Source: Puccinellia tenuiflora
Taxonomy: Eukaryota > Streptophyta > Magnoliopsida > Poales > Poaceae
DNA: 64,000 bases
Direction: 5' to 3'
Assembly (NCBI GenBank): GCA_012064385.1
Contig: QRDG01002525.1
Coordinates: 62,001 to 126,000, forward strand
Positions 55,794 through 64,000 of the stretch are shown one piece after another. The notes beneath the pieces are model-generated. The model ran no database searches. It saw only the letters and a list, made by a program, of their open reading frames with translations, and had not been told where the DNA came from. Position numbers and translations under genes: made by a program. Each line of letters starts with the position of its first letter. The first letter of the stretch is position 1.

Positions 55794-56687
55794 CCTTTTT
55801 TGGCAACGACCCATAAGATTCTCGACCTGACAGGGGGATTCTAGAAACCGTACCGTGCGCATCCCGCGTCACGGCGAGGCGACGACGGCCGCACGGCACC
55901 GCAAAAGCAAATCCTCGGATGGTTTTTCTTTCCTTTTCCTTTCGACACGGTGCGCGGCGGGCCCCGCCCGGTCGGCCCCTCGTCTCCATCCACCCGCCCG
56001 CCGCCGGCCGGCTGGCCGAGCCCGCGTGCCCCGTCCACCACCAGAATGAATCGAAAGATAAAATAAAGATCTCCGGCGGGACGCGGCCCGGCCGCGCGTT
56101 TGGCTCCACCCTCCCCAACCAACCAACCGAGCAAGCAACGCAACGCGGTTTCCCTCCCGACCCCTGACCCCCGCCCGGACACGCCAACACCCCCGACCCG
56201 CCGGGGGTCACACGATCGGCACCCACCCGTCAGGCACTGTGCGCTACCCGCCGCGGCGGGGTAGCTGTCGCGGGCGGGCGCCACGGAAGGGGCCGGCGCT
56301 GCTGCTGCTGACAAGGACGGCGACCGGTAGTATAGTACACTGCAGGAAGGAAAAGGCCCCGATTTCTCACCCATTTCCTCGCCTCGCCTCCGCCCCCGAT
56401 AAGAAGCTTCCCTCTTCGTCTCTCTCCTCCGCCTCTTCTTCCCCCTCCGTCAACCCAAACGAAATCCATCACCATCACCGTGAGCTGCACACAGACCGCT
56501 GCTGGGCTACGGAAGCAACCCGCCAAGCACATCTCAACGACTCAGAAGAAAAGCTTCGACGCGAGGCGTCCTGCGGCGGAGGGAGGTCGTCGGCTCGGAC
56601 CGTGCTGTTGGTAGGTAGCTCACGAGGCAGAGCAACCGGCTGACCCGGGAGTAACCGCGTATACCGCGAGGGGAGGGATTCCCAGTC
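55794..56687. promoter_or_regulatory. GC-rich upstream region and probable 5' UTR of Di19
   Basis: The stretch is strongly GC-rich and includes a C/T-rich leader around 56395-56460 before the Di19 ATG. Several short upstream open frames exist. No clear TATA box is seen, so the start of transcription is undefined. Confidence 0.45.
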
Positions 56688-59375
56688 ATGGACTCGGAGC
56701 ACTGGATCTCGCGCCTCGCCGCCGCCAAGCGCTTCTACGCCGCGCAGCTCGGCCACATCGACGGTGCGCACAGTGCCCGTCTCGCCTCTCGCCTCCTGTC
56801 CTGCCCACTCTTCTCCAGGGTCGCCCTTCTCTGCGAGATGCACCTTTTTTTTATTGATTTCTGGTTTCTTGTTCGACTGGATGGCAGACATGTCTGGGAT
56901 GGGGATGGGGATGGAGGAGGTGGAGATGGACATGGAGGAGGACGGGGAGATGGACATGGAGATGGAGATGCAGCTGGAGGAGGCCAGATGGCCGGAGGTG
57001 GCCTGCCCCTACTGCTACGAGGACTACGACCTCGGCTCCCTCTGCGTCCACCTCGACGAAGACCACCCCTACGAGCGCCACCCCGCGGTCAGTCAGTCCA
57101 TCCCTCCCTTCCCTTCCCTTCTTCACCCTGCCTGATAGTGGCATTCCATGCGCAAAACTCGCATCTTGTTCTTAGCTTCAAGGGTTGACCCGGCAGAGTT
57201 TAGCTACCCGTGAACAAAAATACTCTGGATTTTAGCTACTCGTATTTGTTTGTGGGTACTAGTACCTGGCGACCCTAGAGGTAGAGTCAGGTATTCATCA
57301 GTCAATTTCCCAGCACAGGCTTATGGATTCAGAACTTTACAAGAAAAAAGAATGAGGAAATTGGGACTTTCTGACAAATAGAGGTTTGGAAGTAGGGGCT
57401 TGTAGCTGAAAGGTTGTAGCCTGATTCAGAATCAAGAATCTCATTCGGGTGCTTCATGTTGTACATTTAGCTTGGATAAAGTATAGGTCCAATTGCTAAC
57501 ATATTGGGACTTCCATGGTCTGAAAGTTCTTGTGCGTCCTGCTTGAACTTAAAGGTTTCCATGTCGGTGTAGCCCCTTTGTGTTTGGTTGTAATCATAGT
57601 ACTTAATTATACCTACCCACTGCACACCTTACCCTTGGCGGGAAATATCTCGTGTCTACTCTGAGAATATTGAGAATGGCCACTATGCTTGTTGGCATAT
57701 AGGTATGCCCGAACATCACGAGTTAAGAGAGCAATATGAGCTACTTGTGCCAGGGGCAAAAGGAATGTAAAATTTTCATCGATGAACATTTGAAACTTCA
57801 TGGCAGCACTTTCTACCTTTTAGGATGCATAATGCGATCTCATTGGTTTGGAGAGAAAGAAACAAGATGATGGATTCCGATGCTCTGTGCAATGCGCACT
57901 CAAGAAGCTACTAGTGTTGTACATATCATAGTGTTTCCTCATCTCATGTTCCAGAGATTAACTGCAAACTTCCTGGCAGCTACAATAACCGATGTAGTCT
58001 GATTCAAATGTAGCACATTATGTTGTTTTGTTGTGCCGTTGGAATTGTTAAGCAGATTTTTTTATATCTTCTCCTAATTTTCTTTTCCATTCTTATTTCA
58101 GCCCTGCCCAATCTGCTCTCAAAAGATTACAAGAGATATGTTAAATCATATCACCATGCAACATGGTTACTTGTTCAAGGTTTCTTCCTCCGTCTTTTCC
58201 TTGTGCACGAACATGCTAGCATCTCATGGATAAGTTGACTAAAAAAACAATTCCTTTCACATTAGCAAGGTTTCTGATGCCATTTTTTTATTCTTTACTT
58301 GGCATCTACAGAATGGCAGTCGGTTGCGCAGATACGTTATTCCTGAGAGCCGTGCAGTTTCTTTACTGAGCCGAGATCTACGTGATGCTCATTTGCAGGC
58401 GCTTCTAGGAGGCGGTCATAGTCATAGGTCAAGCAACACCACGACTACCACTACAAATATTTATGCTGATCCGCTGCTTTCATCGTTTGGGCTGGGGTTT
58501 GCAACATCAGACATCGAGGAACCATCAAAATCACCAGTTCCAGTTCTAGATGATCCTTCGAAGCTTAAGGAGATGCATCCTCAACCTTGGGAATCAAGGT
58601 ATATAATTATCCTGGTATCAGGCCAATTGTTCTACTTGTTTTGTTCCTCTGTGGATTATTTTACATCTGTTACCCTTGCAGAATGCACACACTTTTTATG
58701 GCAAAATAATTTACCTTCTCAAACTCAAAGCTGCCTCCTATTGTGTTACAAATATTCTAGTTATTGTTCCAACCATTGTGTTCCAAATATTCTAGTCATT
58801 GTTCCAACCGATTCCATGTCATTGCATCTAGAAATAATCTGTCTCCTGCTATTGGAAATCTCACCATCTTTGTGAGCAGTTATCTTAGTTTTAGTTGATG
58901 ATTATCTAATTGCTGCTTGTTTAGTTAGTAAGCTATTTCGTATCTGAGTCTTATTGTTTTGACATGATAATTTCACATGCCAAAACTATCTCTTTAGTAA
59001 CTACATTCCTTATTCCCTAAATAGAAATCGTTAAATAATATATACAGGAGTAACGATCATTAAAGTACATAAAACGTTGCATTTGGGCCATTTGAAGCAA
59101 AATGATTTCACGTCTGTGTATTTACACTTCTCAGTTATGCATTTCCTCAGTTAACGTGCCTCCAAAGCAGCTTTGTAAAATCCTTTGAAGATATTTTATT
59201 TTCTTAGCAACTTTTATTTTCCTATGAGATCTGCAAACTTAAAAAAATTGTTTTTGATGGCAGTATTGACTCGTCCCTCACCAGCGAGGAAAGGGAACAA
59301 AAGCGGGAACAGGCCACTAGCAAAGCGACCTTTGTGCAAGGCCTGGTCCGCTCCACTTTATTTGGAGACGACTGA
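56688..59375 (+). CDS. DI19: Di19-family zinc-finger protein, five exons
   Basis: Exons are 56688-56763, 56888-57087, 58102-58179, 58312-58598 and 59264-59375. All introns are GT-AG and the frame totals 250 aa, ending in TGA at 59373-59375. The start MDSEHWISRLAAAKRFYAA is the Di19 N-terminal signature. A Met/Glu-rich run (MSGMGMGMEEVEMDMEED) occupies about residues 27-57. Two atypical Cys2/His2 fingers follow: CPYCYEDYD from residue 65, and CPICSQKITRDMLNHITMQH from residue 94. The rest is the Di19 C-terminal domain with LRRYVIPESRAVSLLSRDLRDAHLQ-type text and the closing FVQGLVRSTLFGDD. Di19 proteins are nuclear regulators induced by drought, salt or ABA, often phosphorylated by CDPKs; for this gene that is inference. 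Confidence 0.95.
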
Positions 59376-60105
59376 CTGCCCAAATAGCAGCCATACATCC
59401 TTGTTAGATGGGTGCTTCCTCACGCTGATTTGGATGGGGAACCACAGCACTCTGCTCTGCCCAGAGTTGGTGAATCTAACTTGGGCGTCAGGGAGATGTG
59501 CACTGTTTCTTCGAGTCAGTCAAGTGAGGACTTGATTTGGGCATGATATACACCTTAATTTATGGTAGCTGTCCCATATCGTCGTTTTTTTCAGAATTAT
59601 CGGCCAGCTATACCTTTGCCTTGATTGTAGCCATTTGTACCATCCTCCTCATTATCAAGGAACATTGGTTTTTTATACCAACCTAGCACAGCTGTTACAC
59701 ATTATACAATGCGACGGCAAATACAGAAGTTCCACCTGTGTGGGAGCAATAAGCAGAATCAAAGTCCTTGTGTGTCACTCCAGTACAGTCAAACAGCCTT
59801 CGGGACACACACGAACGCTGTGGTTTGGGCCATTGATTCACTCTACCTTTTCATGATCCTTTTTTTTTTCATTTGAAATATTTTTGTCATCCAAGTTGGT
59901 CGTGTAATTGTTACGTTGGTGCTCTTTCTGTGAACAGTGGCTGCTGTGAAATTCCACGCTGACTGACTTGTGAGAACGGTAGCTGGTATGGAAACTCGAC
60001 GCCGACTCACCTTGTTCCTATCACTGGGTGCATTGACTTTGAATTCAAAGCAGACTGAACAATATATTAAGTTTGGTCGCCTCTTTTCTGTATGGCCTGG
60101 AAATG
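59376..60105. other. Di19 3' flank and intergenic sequence
   Basis: The first few hundred bases are likely Di19 3' UTR. No gene is seen. A polypyrimidine run lies near 59859-59871. Confidence 0.5.
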
Positions 60106-60400
60106 GGAGTGCGGCGATATGGAGGCCAAGCTCTATGGAGCTCGGTTTTCCAAAAAAAAAAAAAAAAATCCGCACATTTTATTACGAAAAAATTAAAAAA
60201 AAAATCATAGTTGTAGATACATTGATCTATCATGTGAAAATTTTCATGATCAAATACGTTGTATTTTGATCTGGGGAAAAAAGACAAATTGGCAGATCTA
60301 AATCGGTCAACAGTGTAATACTTGCATTCACCCAGCCAATGACATATTCAATGGAAAATTTGTGTACATAATTACAGTCTCCCAACAACGTAGATATATG
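60106..60400. mobile_element. TIR-element relative, copy B (right end unclear)
   Basis: It starts GGAGTGCGGCGATATGGAGG, continues with AAGCTCTATGGAGCTCGG and an A-run, and then parallels copy A through GTTGTAGATACATTGATC, GGGGAAAAAAGACAAAT and TCAACAGTGTAAT. The orientation equals that of copy A at 55367. I could not find a matching right arm, so it may be truncated. Confidence 0.5.
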
Positions 60401-60834
60401 TGCAGGAAAAGCATGGGACAGCGATTCCCAGCTTTACAACAAAATGGCAGCACCAGAAGATATCTCGGCATGAAGAGGTGCATTCAGGATAAAGTTTGTT
60501 CAGCTCTGTTTCGCTACAAAACTAACAAAATCTTGAACTATGAATATGAGCCCAATCAACGTCTCATTAAATTCGATCACATCATCACCACGAAAATCCA
60601 TGTTTACATTAAGTTAAGAAGAATCAAGGTGGCCGCCTGTACAGAAACTAGCATCGTCTACTCTAAGGCTCTAAGCCTCTGTGAACCTGCAGAGAATCAC
60701 AATGTTAGTTTCTTTGAACAGTTTTGCCTAAAGTACTTACAATGTGCTATCCACATACCATGCATCAAGGAGAAGAGCTGCACCCTCCCAGAATAATGAG
60801 GCAGGTCACTTTGAGAAATGGAAAATGGATTGAG
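60401..60834. other. Intergenic; probable callose synthase 3' UTR exon near its right end
   Basis: A plus-strand open frame (60362-60796) has no recognisable domain and lies antisense to the expected 3' UTR of the callose synthase gene. I treat the region as untranslated or intergenic sequence. Confidence 0.45.
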
Positions 60835-61010
60835 CTGAAAGAACAAAAGGTGAATTCAGTGAATCATGGTTTAATCTAAAAAGAACAAAATGGATAAGAC
60901 AGTTTCAGAATAATCACGATTTGATCTTTTAAAGCCATATTAGCCATAAAGCTAACATATGCAGAGTCGGCATTCTTGTCATTAACAAAGAGAAGGCATA
61001 ACACACATAC
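60835..61010 (-). other. Candidate 3' UTR intron of the callose synthase gene
   Basis: Right after the TAA stop (61014-61012) and one G, the minus strand reads GTATGTGTG, a good donor. A strong acceptor, TTTGTTCTTTCAG, ends at 60835; a second, TTTGTTCTTTTTAG, lies slightly upstream of it. This gives a 176-nt intron in the 3' UTR. Confidence 0.5.
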
Positions 61011-61011
61011 C

Positions 61012-64000
61012 TTAAACTCCGTGTCTTTTTGCACCAGTAAACATTTGAGAAATATGAAGTCCCCTGCTGAATGCTTCATTGAATAGGATCCTTGTTTGCA
61101 TTTCCTGGAGCCCCGGCAACCATGACAACACAGCTACAGGTGTCATAACAATCACTCCAAACATTATATCATAAAGGCGTGCCACGGCAACTATTGTTTT
61201 CCAAACTGTCTCAGACCTCCTCAGGTATGGCTTGAACACCAGAGCAATAGATATGATTCCCCAGCCAGTCGGCAGCAAAGCCAAAAGACTAGTAATGGCA
61301 TCAATGAACTGAAACTTTGTGAATTCTATCAACAAGACGATGCCAGTCACAGTGAAACCAACAATAATAGCTTGGACAAGACGATAGCGTATGTGCTTCT
61401 TTGCTGAATATCTATCTCGGAAGTAAGCAACTGCGACAAGAGCCACAAACGCCAGCAGTATGCCTGTCCATGAAAGAAGATAGACAAGGATGCTTCTACT
61501 CCCACCGGCAATGTGAAGCCGATAAACAATTGCATATTGAAAGAAGAAATACCGGAGGTCTAAAATGATCTCCAAGATGCTCCCCCACAAACCAGAGGTC
61601 CGAAGATGATCAGTTTCCTCTTCCCACCACTTTTCCCAGCTTTGATCTGACTTCACTGAGATTCCACCTTGGAACCAAATCCAATTCAGGAAATCTTCAA
61701 AATCATTGAAATTCTTTAGCCAGTCAAAGCCTGATGGATTAAAAATGAAGGGGGCAAGAATCCACGAGGACACTAAGAACCAACTCGAAAGTGTCAGCAG
61801 GATGTACACCAATGTATTCCTAGCGCTGCTGGTATAAGATGCATATACAACCAATATCACACCAAGCTCTATTGCTTTGAGAAAATGACTTCGTGCATAT
61901 AGCCTGTAGTTCTCGGCAAATCTCTTGTGCTCCACAACAAATCCACGGCCAGTAGCCCGATACTTTGCACCTCCATGAAGGATTGTACGCCCATAATAGT
62001 GTGTCTTGGTTCCCATGGAGAAGGTGTAGAAAACAGATGCAAACTGCAATTGCATTTTTAAGAAATCCCACACAGCGTTGAGGAAGCCATGCTCAAGTGA
62101 ATTTTCAATAATCATGGGCAATGCTGTGAACAGGCCCAGCTGTATGACGAACTGCTGATTAAGGACAGCTCCCAGGGCTGCATTATTAGTAGAGCTAGTG
62201 TTCTTGCTGATGTAGTCCTCAAGCCCACTAAGTGCAAGATAAAATCGTCCCCATACAAATGCATAGACAGTTAGTACAACCATCATTGTGTTGAAATAAA
62301 ATCCAATGGTTGTATAAAAGAAAGAGAGCATCCGAAAGAAGTCCAATCTGTGACCCAGTCTGTAAACATCACGGCTCAGAGTTTGCTCACCATTGCCACT
62401 AGCAACCTTGGCTTCAAACATAGAAACCTGATTGAGTCCCACATCCCTCCCTTTACCAACCTGGATATATTCATGGTGTGTAACATTGCCCCCACGGAGG
62501 GTACAGTTGAATCCAGCAAAGATATCCTCACTGATGTTGATTACTCGTGATGCTTTACTAACACCCCCTCGGCCCAAGAACCAAAGACGATCAAACACAT
62601 CTGGGTGACCATAATGCATTCTAACCTTGAGTGGATTAGCTAGAACCCGCTGCCCCAGAGTGACAAAACTTGTTTCCTGGGCAGACATAAACCAAGCTAG
62701 AGAAGACACTGAGCCAGTGAACACGTGTTCCCGAACCCCAAGGATTTTGGGCTTGCGTATTCCATAATGGCGATTGAACTCTTCTAGCAGATTTCTCATC
62801 TTAAGAGCCTCTTCAAAGTAATTGTCTTGGTTCATATCAATGGTTTGAACCGCATCACCCCTTGTGAAGATGAGTGCATGATTCTGGTTCTCTGGCTTGC
62901 CTTCACCAAGCTTCAGTGGTCCAGGCAACTTAACCCGATAAATTTCGACCTCTTGCTGCAACTGCTGGTCGTATTTAACAAGTACGGAGAAGTACTCTGT
63001 TTCGCCACCATTCGAGTGCTTTTCATCAACATAGGCAACACGAAGTGCTTCATAATTCTTCATTAGCTCCAATATCTCATAAGCATGGGGGTCATTTTTG
63101 GCTTTCTGCTGACCATAAATTTGGCATGCAACCACATAAGTGTATTTCATAAGGACAGTCCCATACTCACTACCTTTAAACAAGGAGCTCACACCACTGG
63201 TTGCTCTGCTCAGTGTGTGTGACGAAGATGCCCTGCTATAATACCCTGACCCACCAGCACCTCCATCACGTCTCGAGGATCCAATTCTTGACGAACCCAT
63301 TGTAGCAAGCTCCCTCGATCCAGTTCTTAAGTCATGTTCAGAAGCAGAATCCAGAAAAGTTAGCATCTTCAGAGCATCATAATAGTACATCATCCCCCTC
63401 ACAGTACGTGATAGTGTCTGTCCCCTGTATGAGACCCAGTGCCGAAGATCTCTTAGCCTTTGCTTCTCACTGTACAGCTCCTCCTCATCAGACATCCCAT
63501 CACGCTTCATGCGCTCAATGAAGAACTCCCACTCATCCGGATAAATCATTTTCAGATAGTATAGGATTGAGATCCCGTCTTCATTCTGCTTATAGAGCTG
63601 GTCCTTGTTGTACAACACCTCTTCGTTATAATATGGTGTCAAGACACTAAAGGCCATCATCTTCTCCACCTGGGTTGCCCGTGGTATGTTCATGAACAAT
63701 GAATTGCTGAAAAAAGCGATCCTCCGCCGAGCTTCAAGGTTCTTTGGAACATTGACCATAGAGTCCCTTGAGGTCAGGATGGTGTGCATGCGCCGCACCT
63801 GCTTATAGAAGGTGGTATTTTCCTCGTCAGGCAGCACAACAGTGTCCACAAAGAGGAGGCTGGCAGGCCTTGACTGCGCCAGGCCTTCGTTCCTCAGTTG
63901 TTCCATGCTCCTTCTGTCAGTCTGGAAGTCACGCACCACAACATCATAGAGAGTCTGAAGAGCATTGACGATCTTCGTAATATCCTTGTTGGGCTTGAGA
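61012..64000 (-). CDS. CALS12/GSL5-like: Callose synthase, CALS12/GSL5 type, C-terminal part
   Basis: An uninterrupted minus-strand frame of 995 codons enters from the right edge and stops at TAA 61014-61012; the N-terminal half lies outside the window. It covers the glucan synthase (FKS1/GT48) catalytic region: VEKMMAFSVLTPYYNE, LKMIYPDEWEFF, WVSYRGQTLSRTVRGMMYY, GEGKPENQNHALIFTRGDA, and IFAGFNCTLRGGN then HHEYIQVGKGRDVG. After this come a block of about ten membrane spans and the end MQTRILFNEAFSRGL. The enzyme makes (1,3)-beta-glucan from UDP-glucose at the plasma membrane. The long intronless stretch matches the GSL1/GSL5 subgroup, as does recalled sequence similarity; most other plant GSL genes have dozens of exons. 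In that subgroup GSL5/PMR4 makes wound and pathogen-papilla callose. A Ser/Gly/Arg-rich insert is present near 63180-63310. Confidence 0.93.
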   Translation of the reverse strand, partial: LKPNKDITKIVNALQTLYDVVVRDFQTDRRSMEQLRNEGLAQSRPASLLFVDTVVLPDEENTTFYKQVRRMHTILTSRDSMVNVPKNLEARRRIAFFSNSLFMNIPRATQVEKMMAFSVLTPYYNEEVLYNKDQLYKQNEDGISILYYLKMIYPDEWEFFIERMKRDGMSDEEELYSEKQRLRDLRHWVSYRGQTLSRTVRGMMYYYDALKMLTFLDSASEHDLRTGSRELATMGSSRIGSSRRDGGAGGSGYYSRASSSHTLSRATSGVSSLFKGSEYGTVLMKYTYVVACQIYGQQKAKNDPHAYEILELMKNYEALRVAYVDEKHSNGGETEYFSVLVKYDQQLQQEVEIYRVKLPGPLKLGEGKPENQNHALIFTRGDAVQTIDMNQDNYFEEALKMRNLLEEFNRHYGIRKPKILGVREHVFTGSVSSLAWFMSAQETSFVTLGQRVLANPLKVRMHYGHPDVFDRLWFLGRGGVSKASRVINISEDIFAGFNCTLRGGNVTHHEYIQVGKGRDVGLNQVSMFEAKVASGNGEQTLSRDVYRLGHRLDFFRMLSFFYTTIGFYFNTMMVVLTVYAFVWGRFYLALSGLEDYISKNTSSTNNAALGAVLNQQFVIQLGLFTALPMIIENSLEHGFLNAVWDFLKMQLQFASVFYTFSMGTKTHYYGRTILHGGAKYRATGRGFVVEHKRFAENYRLYARSHFLKAIELGVILVVYASYTSSARNTLVYILLTLSSWFLVSSWILAPFIFNPSGFDWLKNFNDFEDFLNWIWFQGGISVKSDQSWEKWWEEETDHLRTSGLWGSILEIILDLRYFFFQYAIVYRLHIAGGSRSILVYLLSWTGILLAFVALVAVAYFRDRYSAKKHIRYRLVQAIIVGFTVTGIVLLIEFTKFQFIDAITSLLALLPTGWGIISIALVFKPYLRRSETVWKTIVAVARLYDIMFGVIVMTPVAVLSWLPGLQEMQTRILFNEAFSRGLHISQMFTGAKRHGV

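Noticed and set aside
60362..60796. 144-codon plus-strand frame near the callose synthase 3' end
   Set aside because: No domain, AT-rich, and antisense to the likely 3' UTR exon.
1..64000. Search for tRNA, rRNA, CRISPR arrays or prokaryotic insertions
   Set aside because: No clover-leaf with A and B boxes, no rRNA-like conserved runs and no regularly spaced repeats were seen; all repeats present are explained by plant transposons or short tandem duplications.

Overview
The window is nuclear DNA from a grass, most likely a member of the Triticeae (wheat, goat-grass or barley group). The clues are GT-AG introns in plant gene families, GC-rich grass 5' ends, several Stowaway-type MITEs with the CTCCCTCCG terminus, copia LTRs of the TGTTGG(A/G)(A/G)ATATGCCCTAGAGG class (Angela/BARE-like), and Ty3-type LTRs opening TGATACGTCTC. 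Family names for repeats are recalled, not searched.

Layout. 1-3.4 kb: gene-poor, with a Stowaway MITE and a retroposon-like stretch. 3.6-5.2 kb (+): an intronless MAPKKK17/18-type kinase. 6.5-8.6 kb (-): a four-exon Ran-binding protein 1 gene with a MITE in its last intron and a PIF/Harbinger-type MITE about 200 bp upstream of its ATG. 10.6-14.2 kb (-): the last three exons of a Ca2+-activated RelA/SpoT homologue (CRSH), cut inside an exon by a copia LTR; a 5'-truncated LINE with a 15-bp target-site duplication lies in its last intron. 14.2-37.9 kb: a block of broken LTR retrotransposons. It holds a 5'-truncated copia element, two LTR fragments, a 13.2-kb two-LTR Ty3/gypsy element with a spliced antisense gene, the 3' half of a second gypsy element, and another copia LTR. 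37.9-39.0 kb (-): a decayed LINE ORF1. 40.6-53.2 kb (+): an 18-exon homeobox-DDT (RINGLET/RLT) chromatin gene. 54.1-55.8 kb: a retroposon containing a hAT-like MITE, then a TIR element. 56.7-59.4 kb (+): a five-exon Di19 zinc-finger gene. 61.0 kb to the right edge (-): the C-terminal 995 codons of a CALS12/GSL5-type callose synthase.

The host genes are unrelated single loci and not a pathway cluster, though several (MAPKKK17/18, CRSH, Di19, CALS12) belong to families tied to stress signalling. All splice models were read by eye and close in frame: RanBP1 206 aa, RLT 1839 aa, Di19 250 aa.

I see no convincing undescribed system. The observations most worth a second look are the beheaded CRSH gene, the antisense spliced gene in the gypsy element, that element's lack of a target-site duplication between mismatched flanks, and the retroposon/MITE nest at 54 kb with both duplications readable.
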